Of a DNA stretch of 64,000 nt, positions 34,364 to 52,315 are shown in pieces. Each line of letters begins with the position of its first letter. Within the stretch, counting starts at the first letter, position 1. The stretch lies in assembly GCA_013433145.1 (NCBI GenBank), contig CM024176.1, positions 8,790,520-8,854,519 of the forward strand, written 5' to 3'. The stretch comes from Ascaris suum. Lineage: Eukaryota > Nematoda > Chromadorea > Rhabditida > Ascarididae. The notes beneath the pieces were generated by a model that saw only the letters and a list, made by a program, of their open reading frames with translations, did no database searches and was not told where the DNA came from. A program made the translations under genes and the position numbers.

Positions 34364-37300
34364 CAATGTTCGTTCAACTTCGCAACACTTTCAGAATGGC
34401 TACCATCAGTCCCATTATCGCAACGGTAAGCTTTTTCCCACACGTAGAGGTACAGTCACATTTTCCCGCAAATGGAGGTAAAATGACAATGACTTTTGAA
34501 CGTTTTTGCAGTCTCCTTGCATTACAGCATTACCCTTTTTTTGTCCTTATGTCTTTAAAACTCTGCACAGCGGAGGTCGATTTCAGCTATAGCGCTGCAC
34601 AGTGACGCAGACTTCGCGATTCATCACTGCACCAGCATCATCTCCACACCTTTTTAGCTAACCATTCAGTCGCTAGCAGAAACGGGGAGAAGAAATATTT
34701 CTTATGGCTTTGATGGATTCACACTTTCAGGTGCTTGATGTGAACAGAGCTGCGATGCATGAATCCAACGGGGTGATGTAGACTTTGGTGAGAAAGAAGC
34801 AGATTTACCACAGTTGCGGGTTTTCACTCCACTGGGTCAGCTAGGCCCTCAATAGCTCTTTTCTTTTAGTGGATAAGCAAATAAATGGAATGAATATAAA
34901 TAAAGGCCGGCGAGTGTTTTGAAGGCAGCAATTTGAACGATTGCCATTGCCGTAATAATTAAAAGTTTTAGTGATCGATTTTCTATGGGCTGCAGTGAAT
35001 CGCGTTACTCACCATACGTTATTCCAGTTCAAATGGAATGTGCATAAGCACAATTGGGTTGCCACTTGGCTCATGTGGGCATTCCGTTATTAGAAGAATT
35101 GACATGAATTCTTCATGCTGTATGCGTCAAGCTTACCTTCATTACACGTCGACATTAAGTGTGAAGATTAGCTGTTGATGCAGTGAACAGCAAATCGAAT
35201 TATGGACAACTTTCCTTGTATAGCGTACATGGGACAAACATGTCTACTCGAAGATGACGTTTATTGTGAGGAGCGATGGTACGCTGATGGCGTTTAGAAT
35301 GAAAGGGGGAAACAATCGCGAACGGTGTTGGTGTAGTCCTATCGAGGGCACATGGAGACTGTTCTTGCGAATATCGAGCTTTCGCTTACAATTGCATCGC
35401 GACTGCTCTCTTCTCATCCTCCCCCCTCCCCCCCCCCCCTCTCCCTGCCCACGAGTCTTCCGAACTGCCCACTGAAACATTGGTCCTCCCCGTTGTGCTT
35501 ACTCTACCTCTATTTTAAGTCTCAATTTATGGAATGGCATGTCCCGGCTAATGAGGGTGGTGCTCGACTATATTGTGTATTGGATTGGTCAAGTCAGTCA
35601 GCGTAGTCTAGCAAATGAATACAGTTTTCAGAGGTTGATGTCATCGGAACATTCTTCTAGCGTCGTAACCAACACAGAAAGGTTGAACGAGAACATGGAG
35701 TTTTTCTGAGGAAAATATCCGAGTCTTTCTCACACGTGTGATATGCTGTGCGAGTATTATGCTAGTACGTTAGATTACAATGCTGTTCTATCCAGAAGTG
35801 AGTGCTATTCGGAGATGTATTCGGTCGCATATAAAGATTTATTCCTGATACGTAAAAATGCGCATTTGTATTGATTATTTGCAGAATTGCCAATGATCGT
35901 ATTTGGAACTTTGCCATAAAGTTTTTGCTTGTGTAGGTTTTTTGCTTTGTAGATTACTAGATATAGAAAATTACCTTAGTTAGGTTTGATTCACAAATTT
36001 TTAAGCAAATTTTTGTGCATTTTTATTATTTCAAAGAGTCGTCATTGTGCATTGGTGGGTGCGTAGTTCGTGAATGAGGTCGTAACTATCGCTTTGTCCA
36101 CTTCACACAGAACTGCAGCTGGGATGTGTCGGAAGGTGCGGATTTTCTTCGACTCCTTGAAGCCTTTAATCCATCTCGATTCATAATTTCGAGTTTCGAG
36201 AGGGATCGAGGGGAGTATATCATTTTTCTCTTAATCATATTTCCTTAATGATTTGCTTGCGGAAGACTCGACCAAAAGCAAACTCGGCCGGATATCATAA
36301 GCCTTTGTCGGCTGTTCATTTCGAGTCTTTCGGCTTTCTAGAGTATAGAGAAAGTAGAACTATTGGTTGCTACCTTATAGTTCCCTGTCTACAATTTAAC
36401 ATATTGATTTATATGTTTTCTGGACAAATATCGTTCTAATAGTTGTTGTTTAATTCAGGCTTCAAGAGTGTTGAGTTCACTGTGTGGTGATGTCGGCGAA
36501 ATTGAAACGGTACATGTGTGTTGTGTGATGCTAGAAGATATTTCCCTTTTTGTGTGCTTTGAAGCTACTCCTTTGTGCAATTATCAAGATGCACTGGTAC
36601 GATTGTTGAAATCCCTCATCCCTCCTCTTTGCACCAAATTCTGACTTTCTATCGTTGAGAATTCTAATTAACTAACGATTTGATATACGGATATATTGAC
36701 AAAGAGATAGTACGCCATACTTAAGAAAGTAGTGAGTGTGAAAATAAGAGGTCAGTGTTTTGGATATTTTGCATTGCATGAATTTCCGGCAGAGCGACTT
36801 TCCTCTATCACCCGATCGCTTGATCATCGCTGATTTTTGCTTGAGTGAAGTACGTCGCTTCATTTATCTCAAATTTCGTTATTTTCAATAGAATATTACT
36901 TGAGTGAAGCACAACATTACCTGACTACGTTGATTTTCTTGAGATTATTGTTGCTTTGTTGCCATTGGACATAATTTCAAAGCAAACACTGACTTTCGCA
37001 CGTAGCTTCTTTGTTATATATCTGGCGGACTTAAAATTTGGCATCAGACTAAACAAACAAATCTGACGTCACAAAAAACAAAGGACAAACACATAAAAGA
37101 CGGGAAAAACACATATACTTAAGGTGCAAAGCACATTTCGCGCTTTAATGTAGCGATTAGCACAGCAGTGGCATATCGTCGCACTTCGCCGCGTGGAGTC
37201 ATCGGCCGGCGATATGGCGCCATTAATCTAAAGAAGCCTTTTGCGTCGTTCTATGTGTAGTACGAAAATTCGCGTGCGCCAGCGAGTTCTTTTCTTCCTG

Positions 37301-38297
37301 GCACTTCTTAACTTTATCGGATAAGGCTGAACCTTTAGTCTTCCACTCCTTCCATATACCAGTGTCTTTGAGCCGTGAAGACAAAGCAGATGGGTGGTAT
37401 ATCTTTTTAATTGCCATGCATGAATTGGTAATGGTTTAGCAGGCGCCCAGTTGCAAGTATGCATGGTGGATAATAGGAAATAAGGCAGCGAGAGTGATGG
37501 AGTAGGTTGTGAGTGGAAAGCGAGAAAGAATATGAGTGGATGCGCCAGGCAAAGAGCATGGTGTAGGCAAAGAGATGGGGATGCAGTTCATTTCGCTTGA
37601 TGTCGACGTTCATCCTCCGGCTGCACACCTATTAGACCATAACCGGAAATAGTCGTGACGTTTGCTTCATCCACTATTGCACGAACTGTTGATTAACTGA
37701 ACTAACATCTCTCAGAACGACTGATTTAACGGGTTATTCACAAATTTGGTTATGCTGCATTGCAATATACCCCCAATCTAGCAGAGAGATAAAATTTAAT
37801 GCTTTTACTATTATTGTGCAAAAGTGTTGTCGTTATTTTAATTTAAGCTACTGCTTTCTGTGAATACAGCACTACTCATATTCCGCTTTTTCACTCATCC
37901 TCTTTGTACCGTTCCGACGATTTAGGTGAGATGAGATGACGATGAGACCGGAACCATGATCTGATTTAATTCGTGATCATTGAGATGATCTAGTTTGGAC
38001 TCTTATCGAGTAAAACGTGTTAATGCAATCGATGCCGATGCTATTTTTAGGCTGTTACTATTTGTTCATGGTTGAAAAACTATCCCGGTCGCTACCGGAG
38101 CCTGGATCCCTAATCCATTCCATTTGGCAGTTGTATTCATCACTCGGAAACCCATTGTAGGCCAGTGTATAGAACTAGGTTTGGTTGACGTGGCGCTAAT
38201 TTTTAATGCTTCTTTCGCTTGGAGTATGTGCGTTGTGATCGTATTTTTGGCATGTTTGATTATTTCCTAAAAGCCAGTATGTATTTCTTGTCGTACA
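34364..38297. other. Upstream flank of SIRT2, no supported gene
   Basis: Composition is less AT-rich than the left part of the window. Multiple overlapping short frames occur, including a Lys-rich minus-strand frame at 37223-37417 that I do not recognise. The C-rich tract is listed separately. The SIRT2 promoter presumably lies toward the right end. Confidence 0.5.
35418..35444. repeat. C-rich tract
   Basis: Pyrimidine tract dominated by C, including a run of 12 C (35428-35439) and a preceding run of six. The opposite strand is G-rich and could form a quadruplex. It lies in non-coding DNA upstream of the SIRT2 gene. Confidence 0.9.
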
Positions 38298-38303
38298 TTT
38301 CAG
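38298..38303 (+). promoter_or_regulatory. Splice acceptor just upstream of the SIRT2 start (probable trans-splice site)
   Basis: TTTCAG ends at 38303, 18 nt before the ATG. No upstream coding exon fits it, so it most likely receives a spliced leader or closes a 5' UTR intron. Confidence 0.6.
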
Positions 38304-38321
38304 AGTAGGGCTCGAAGCAAT

Positions 38322-41300
38322 ATGTCGGAGAAGAAGGGTACAGAGGCATCTTCCACGACAAGGACGGATAAAAGTGGGGTATCATCGAAGACTGCAGAAT
38401 CAAGCACCTCCAAAAAGGATTCGGAGAAAAAAGAAGAGAATGAAGGAGCAAAGTTGCCGAATTTGTATGATCGATTCGTGACGAGTTTCGAAAATGCTTT
38501 AGCTAGCATCGCTGGAGGTATGATTTGACAATCTTCCGGATTTTATTCATTTTGGCATCAGGTTTTGTAATTTGAGGAAGGGAATATCGTCAGCATTATT
38601 TCGGGGAGTCGGAGAGTTGCGTTGTTCTTACAGGGTGCAGTCGGTGAAGAAACGAGTTTTCCCTGGAGTGAGTAGGCTCGCGGTACTAAGTAATGACGAA
38701 TTAGCAAAGTTCTTGTTTGTAGGAGTAAAGAGCCACAATTCGCCCATCGGTTTTTCTCTCACACTGGAGCAGAAATTTTTCCTTTGCTAAAACATCGGCA
38801 CTGTCGTCGATGCATTTCAGAAGCGATACACTTTCTCCTTCTATGATTCAGCGGAAAAATACACAAAGGCTAGCGTGTAATCTGAGGTTAATTCTAGGTA
38901 GGGCACTTGCTTGATTTCACATCATAGCCCGCTATCGTTCTTGGCAGTCAGAGCAATAGAAGCCTCCTTCTCTGCAATCAAACCCGCCCTCTATGCGTCC
39001 TATTTTTTCACAGCCGATGTCATTAAGTTTTGAAGAGAGCTTAATATAGAAAAAAAGTATGCCTTAATGAGAAAGTCGATGAATCAAGCAAGATTTGTTA
39101 TGTGAGGCCTTCCTATGGTATATGTTGCACCTAGCAAATCTTACAACTCTGGCTTCAATGGCCGCTGACTTCAAATTACCGAACGAACATACACATAAAT
39201 ACGTGCAGATATGCACAAATAAGAAATCGCCATAATGCCTGTTGCGAAGGAATACTGTAGAAGTCTGTAAATCGAAACTAAGAGAAATATTTCGAATATT
39301 CGAGCGATTTCTGAGATCCACTTTGTAATGTGGTTTTCTTCGATGTGGCATTTTGTTGAGACGGATCATTTTTTTCAATGACAAATTGATAGCCGAATCA
39401 AGATTTAGCAAACTTATGAATCATTCTATCCTTACAATTAATGTCGATGCCTTTCGTTTCAGAATAGAATTACTATCAGATGTACAGGATCTCTGCGTGA
39501 TTTCATAATATATCAATTTCACAAGCAATGCGTTTTTTTTTCTAATAGTATGAATACGGGCATAATGATGCATACAATGAGCGTCACTAGCGAAAAATTA
39601 GTCATCAGATTGTCTTGTCCACTATGTGGGGTGTTTACTGATTTAGGGCAAGTTAGAAAGTTTCGATGGAATAATTTTAGGTGGGTAGATACTCTAGATG
39701 TGAGACATACTAAGGTTATAATGCTGTCGTTGACTTTAGGCAAGATCGTGGGGAGCGGATGGAGAGAGAAAGACTAGCTGAATTTACCTCCTACGTATGT
39801 TCTGTAACGAAACACTACGGTCCGTGGAAATGGAATTTTAACAGTTTTTTCGTCGTCGACAAATTTCTTTTAACGTGTTCCTGTTATCCACATATCCTTT
39901 CTAGCACTTCACCGCAGCCATTGTTCAACCTCGCTTTTTGAATCTCTTTGTATAGTTCCTGAAAACTGGGCGAATGCATATTATGGCTGCATCGGTCCTC
40001 ATTCGATGGTTTTAGTAGGCAGCTGGGAAAGTTACGATGATTAAACTTAGTGAGTGTCTTAAAGCGTTCTCTCGAACCTAATTCCTTTCCAGTCTTCCAC
40101 GTTTATTATGAGTTTTAAGACCTTAAATGTAATATCAATTTGAAGTTGAATTTTAGGCGATGAGAAAAGCAAACAAAAATTATCTTCATTAACAATCGAA
40201 GGAGTAGCCGAATATATTCGACAAGGAAAAGCGAAAAATATTATCTTTATGGTCGGCGCAGGTATTTCAACATCAGCGGGCATTCCTGATTTTCGAAGTC
40301 CAGGTAATTCATTTGTGATTATGCTACTTGTATTACTTCCCATTTCTTGCGGTGTTTAATTAATTATAGTGATGCTCTTACTAGGTGATTACTTCCTTGC
40401 CTTGTGCAATAATTGGTGGTCGACAAGTTAGAACATAGGTTATATTACGCAGTTTAGAATAATTTCTGCTATAATAGAATATAGTTATTATAATAGCTTC
40501 TGTATCGTTCTACCTTAGCCTCATTTCTATTGTTGCACTGGCGTAATAATCGCATGATGGTAGTTTTCTTGGAGCAGTTAACACCTGGTTTTTTTCACCT
40601 TCTGAAACAAAGGTATTGAAAAATACAGGCGTAAAATGGTGCCCTGAAAGGTATGAATCACTTTGCTCAAGGGAAGGAGTAGGAGTACGAGACATCTTTC
40701 TTTTATTTTCTCTTATTTCAAAATTGTCAACTTTTCCACCAAACAAAGCAATGAAGCAAATTGTATGAGAAACGGAGTACAGAAATAATCTGTAGCTTTT
40801 ACGAGGAATGGTTTGTTACCACTTTAAGCATAGGTGAGCAGGTCAATCATATCTTCATTTCGCGTTTCTTGATTTTCTCTTTGCGAAGAGGTGAGGGGAG
40901 CCGACTTTCTACATTGCAGTTAATAAACGTATTCATTTCTTTTTAAGGTACTGGTTTGTATGAAAACTTAGAAGAATACGATTTGCCCGATCCAATGTGC
41001 ATCTTTGAAATCAATTATTTCGCAAAACATCCTGAGCCATTCTATATTCTCGCCAAAAAGCTTTTTCCGTCCACTCTCAAAGTGAGTTCATTTTTTTTAT
41101 TATGTGAGGTTGCGCTGGAGGTTTTCGATCACGTTTTTCTTTCTAATTTCTTCACATTGCGAGTTAAAAGGATAATCTAAGAGGAAAGAGAAGGCGGAGA
41201 ACTGGATTCCAGAAAAGTCCAGAAAGAAGGAAGTGTAAGGGTTTTGAGAAAGAAGCTGGTAATAATGGTATGAGGCCGTCATGACTTGCCTCGTTCTAAT

Positions 41301-44300
41301 GCCGCAAAAGATTTTCCTTCTGTGCTCAAGTCGTCACGAGCACTTTTTAACAGTGTTTATTGTCTTGTGCAGTGCACTTCGTTTTTATTGATGCGATGAT
41401 GGTTATAGGTGAGCCTACCTCTTCCAGTCGTCGTGAACGAGAAGGTGAAGAGTGTAGCCCAGTTTTCAAAGAATAGAGCAGCTCATGGAGAGAGAGGGAG
41501 AGAAGAAATAAGGGGCGACTACACGAAGAATTAAACTCTTAAGTGTCTAAAGAATGGTTCTGCGCATTTATGAGCGCAGAATGGGAGGCATTGTGCTGCT
41601 CTGGTCACTAGGAGGTGGCGTGACGTACTTTTGAATAAAAATTAGGAGACACGGCGGTTTATGATTATTGGAAGGGAATTGTGACGCTTTCCTGCTCGCC
41701 TAAGTACTTTGCTACATTTGGATTGTTGTGGTCATTATTTGTAGTCTTCGAGATTTCGTTGATGAAAAAATTTTCCCCTTGCTCGAATTTGAACTGTTGA
41801 GCTCGCAGTTTTGAACAATTGAAAATGTCTCCATATGTCTAAATCGACGGTGGGGGAACGAGGCACAGAAGCTGCAAAAATGCGATTGGAGGAAAGGAAA
41901 CATTTGTGGTTGTACCTGAGTGAAATTTCGTTTGACCTTTAAATTGGCCAAACGCGCTCTCTGCGATCAAAATTCTGTTGAAATGGAATGCGTCTCAAGA
42001 ATATCGCTTGGTCACTGGCAAAAGATATTTGGTGGAAGTCGCACTCCATTTATGGCAAGAATCATTTTTCGTTTCGGTCTACATTCTAACGTCTAAGGCG
42101 TCCAGATTACCTTTATCTTTATTTTCAGCCAACGCCTTGCCATTATTTCATTCGCATGATGGATGAAAAAGGTCTGCTTCTTCGTTGCTATACACAGGTA
42201 TTTTTTGTTCACTTCCCTGCTAATCAGCTATTTAAGCATCAGATTTATTTACAGCGCCGTAGTGAGGATTCCTCAGAAGTCGTTGACGGCCAACTACCAT
42301 CAGGGAAATACCACTCTAAGGCAGGAATATACTATTTTTGAGAGTCGTTAGGGAAATAGCGCAAAGGGTACTAATTTTTTGGCTATACTCTATTTCGTAC
42401 AGCGAGTGAATTGTAAATAAAATTCTGCTGAATAGTTTTTCAAGTAAGCATGAGAGTATTTTTGAGGGCAGAGAGGACTGAAAAGAAGTTTTTAAGCGAA
42501 GAGAGGCGTTTGTTTCCTTCTGTGTCTTGCTTAGTTGCCTTTCTGACTCCCATTTTTCTTCGCAGTTGATGGCAGTGCTACAGTCGATGCTGCTATCGGA
42601 TTTATGCTTATAGTGTAGGGTTACCTGAAGGGTTCTTTCGGCTGTCACACTCACTCTTTGTCAAAGTCAATAACTGCCGTTGAGTTATTCAACTTGCGAA
42701 TCCTTCAAGTGATCTTGACAAACTCCTGCTTCAATCAGAATGTTATCTCTTACATCCAGATGCAACTCGACTCATTGCAGAATATTGATTCATTGGAATT
42801 CGTCGCCAACATAAACACTGAGAAACTGGTCACGGCTCATGGATCACATCACACAAGCACGTGTTTGAGGTGTCACGAGAAGTATGACCTGAAATGGATT
42901 ACAGGCAAGTTCTTCATTTTCTGTTTATGTCTATCCTGATTGCTGTCTATCCTGCTATTATCGACCTTTCGGATTTCTTTGAATTTAAGTCCGTTCACTG
43001 AGTGTATCTTCAATCCGCTCACCAAAAGATGTCTCCAAAATTTTCATCTTGCAGTTGCCACTCTTGAAAGTCTAATTTTCAAATTCTAAATGCTTTTATG
43101 CAAAATTTCGATCAAATTCAACTTTTTGTCGATGGATTTGTTGTCGATTATTTTTAGACATATCTAGGTCGAGGAAAGAACTGCGGTAAAATATAAGGTG
43201 GGATTTAGCGTGCTCGGTTGGCTTAGGAATTGGCATCAAGCATTGTTTTGCTTTTATTCTTCAAGCTTGCATGCGGTAGTGGTTGACTATGGGGAAGCAT
43301 GCAGAGCTTCGCAGAACTTCTAAGAGAGGCCAACCGAGTAGACTTATTCGTGCGACGACAGTGACGAGAATTTGAGGTAGCTGGCACTGAGCTTTTGAAG
43401 GTGACGCTATCTGTAATAATTTCTCAGTTATGCATATGTGTTACGATTGTCATTTGCTGTCGTATCCTTTCACAGGGTTTACCTTAGAACTGCATTGCAT
43501 AACTTTGAGTGCATTCCTAATCACCGTAAAGCATCGGCGGGCACGAAAAAAAGGACCAGAGGAGATCTAAATCAAATATTGTCTTGAAATTGATCAGGGA
43601 AGAAGTTTCATTTATATTATCGTAATGTCTTGGAACTGTGAAGACGAAATTTGTGTTGAATTTCGCTTTCATAAAAATGTGAGATGTTTTATATCGTTCA
43701 GAAAATTTTCTTTAGTTCATCCGACGTTGTCTATTGTTTTGATCGTTTGTTTTTTTTTGCAGAGAGAATAAACGATAGTAATTCTACAGTGGCACGATGT
43801 GAGAAATGCAATGGGGTTGTAAAGCCCGATATTGTGTTCTTTGGAGAGAATTTACCGAAACGTTTTTTCAATTGTGCCATTGCGGTGAGTTAGTTTTTTC
43901 TTTTCGAATTCCTATTTTTTTGCCTTGCATATTTTAATGAGATTCTTGTGGTGATTAGTCGTTTATTAGCTATAGAGCATATGGGCAAAAACATTGACGT
44001 TTGATTCTTTGCTATAGAAGGCTGTATGATATAGCAAGCTATGAGGTTTTAAAAAAATAGCCGATTTAAACTTTACCCTTCAATTATTTTGCTGATCGCC
44101 TGCAGACATTGGATAGTTTGCATCTGGGCCGTCGAAAAATCAAATTTCTCAATTTCCTCGAGGGGTCTTTAAGTTTTGACCATATTTGACTGAAATATTT
44201 GTGAAGTGTAGCGGTTGATTGAGTGGCTTAAGAGTTGACGAACGAACAATCTTCAGCTGATTCCTTGGTTCAGCATTTTTGGCAGGTGCTCTAGCGGGTT

Positions 44301-45386
44301 GAGCCATTCTGTGATTCTTTCATTTGCCATTTTCTATTCGTTTCAATTCGTATAGCGATGCTGAATTGAGTGTTTTTTTAAAGGATTTTCCAAAGTGCGA
44401 TTTGTTAATTATAATGGGAACGTCATTGGTGGTGCAACCATTCGCGGGTATGGTAAATGAGGTGGCCGGCGATGTGCCTCGCTTGTTGATCAATTTAACT
44501 GAAGCGGGTCGATCCGGATTGTATGAAAAAGCGCTTGGATTACAGGGATTATGCTATGGCGATAAAGACAATCATAGGTTGGCGGCAGTTCTATTTTTTT
44601 GAGGTCATGAAGCAAGCGTTTAATTTCGCATTTTTCCGCATAAATTTTTTGCCTTTTATCTTCTGGACTGTAGGCTTTTTCTTTCTCGTAAAACAACCTT
44701 TCGTTTAAAATTCCTCCCCACTCGATAAATAGCCTCAGGCCGGCTGCATGCTTAGAAGTTATGAATACGGACGGCAGTGATTATTCCTACTAGTTTCTCC
44801 ACTCGGAGATCACTAGCAGTCGTTTCAATGGAGATTTCATCGCTAATTAGTTGAGGAATCCTTTTTTGTGAGAATCGCTAAGAGGATCTTTCTTTTAACT
44901 CGAAATTGACATGTACTTTTTTCATGTAAGTTCCTTCTCTTTTCGATGTTCCTGTAAAAGGAGACATGTGGTGGAGGATGTTTGAAATGAATATAATGGG
45001 ATGAGGGATTTTCGATCGTTATTGCACGAATTTCGAGGTATTGACGAGGTTCCACAAATCCACTGGGATCAACTTCGCCATTTTGCACTGCAGTCGGATC
45101 GTTTTAAATTGCACTCAGTATTTGAGAGAGACAGCGTATGTCTCGTATTTGATATGCATTGAGGAAGTATCTTGATTTCAGGGATGTTTTCTGGCAAGGG
45201 ACATGTGATGAGGGTGCATTGCTATTAGCGGAATTGTTGGGTTGGAAGGATGAGTTGGTGGCGATGATACGCAAAGAATGGGCAGCTATCGATAAGCGAA
45301 ATGCTGAAAATGCGAAGGGCGCCTCCGAGAAAACTACGGAAAAGAATATCGAACATAGCGAAGAGGATAAGAAGCAGAAACCATAA
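38322..45386 (+). CDS. SIRT2: SIRT2-type NAD-dependent protein deacylase (class I sirtuin), 8 exons, 396 aa
   Basis: Coding exons by splice sites and homology blocks: 38322-38517, 40157-40303, 40948-41081, 42129-42197, 42781-42904, 43763-43884, 44384-44577, 45182-45386. All phases join, giving 396 aa (human SIRT2 is 389). Seen: a Ser/Thr/Lys-rich N-terminus (residues 1-45); the NAD-binding block [17 protein letters not shown] (98-114); TGLYENL (116-122) and HPEPF; YTQNID ending at residue 185; catalytic His202 in LVTAHGS; zinc cysteines 210/213 and 236/239; [19 protein letters not shown]; and the SIRT2-type C-terminal block [12 protein letters not shown]...LAELLGWK followed by a Lys/Glu-rich tail. 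The family removes acetyl and longer acyl groups from lysines of tubulin, histones and other proteins, using NAD. The C-terminal block separates it from SIRT1, SIRT3, SIRT4 and SIRT6. Start: first ATG, 18 nt after a tttcag acceptor. Intron 5 has a GC donor (gcaagt). No frameshift or missing catalytic residue. The family call is firm; strict orthology to SIRT2 is inferred. Confidence 0.95.
39128..39240 (+). repeat. Diverged interspersed repeat, copy C (in SIRT2 intron 1)
   Basis: It begins CACCTAGCAAATCTTACAAC and continues GGCTTCAATGG, GACTTCAAATTACCG, CACATAAATACGTGCAGATA and TGCACAAATA. These blocks follow the same order as copies A and B. It is inserted in the 1.6-kb first intron of SIRT2. 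Confidence 0.4.
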
Positions 45387-45538
45387 AATAGGGTTGCGCA
45401 TTTATTGTGCTGCTTTTGATGGAAGCTCATTTGCTCATATTTCTTCTTTGCTTATTTTCTCGGCGCTATTCGTTTCTCTATTGCTTCGATTGGTTTTCTG
45501 CGATGAAACAATGAACGTTTCTTCGAGAGGGACAAAGA

Positions 45539-45544
45539 AATAAA
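45539..45544 (+). promoter_or_regulatory. AATAAA polyadenylation signal, SIRT2 gene
   Basis: Canonical hexamer 153 nt after the SIRT2 stop codon; it is the first perfect AATAAA downstream. Confidence 0.5.
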
Positions 45545-51741
<6,197 letters not shown>

Positions 51742-52275
51742 TGAAAAAAGGATAGAAAAAAGAAAAATCTAGCAATAGTAAAGTCCGATGCCTACTAGAT
51801 TTCGTTGTTTATATGCACAATGTAGTCAGCCTTTCGTTATGTCCCATTGCCTTGAGACTTCTATGAACAAACCTAATAGACCGTTTAAAAAAATTCGTCG
51901 ATCCAATCCGCATTGTCTGAAGCGGAAGACGAATTGTCGTATGCCATTCGGATTGTTTTTACGCAAACACAAGACGAATTAAACAACTGTTCCCATAGCT
52001 ATAATGCATCACGAACAATTTCAGCGCACTGTGAGAGAAGAAAATGTTGTTGTGTTTCCCCAGTTGAATCATTGACGATCGAATTATTTGTCTGATTTTC
52101 AGCCGTGTAAACTTTTGCTCATTTCATCTGTGGGGGTATCTAATATTTCACAAAGGAAGGAAACATGAAAAGTTTTCGTTGCGAAGAAAAAGAAGGTAAT
52201 TCAATCTTCGAGATATTCTTCGTTTTCAACGATTCACTCATATGACTTTGAAGAAAGTGCCAAAACGATTTAATT

Positions 52276-52281
52276 GCTTAG
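52276..52281 (+). promoter_or_regulatory. Splice acceptor upstream of the PPT1 start (probable trans-splice site)
   Basis: Acceptor GCTTAG ends at 52281, 34 nt before the ATG that opens the signal peptide. A 5' UTR intron is the alternative. Confidence 0.5.
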
Positions 52282-52315
52282 GTGAGGAAATCGGTGGATA
52301 TTTTTCCCGAAAACG

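Noticed and set aside
37223..37417. Lys-rich minus-strand frame of 64 codons
   Set aside because: It has no recognised domain or flanking splice evidence, and it overlaps another open frame on the same strand.
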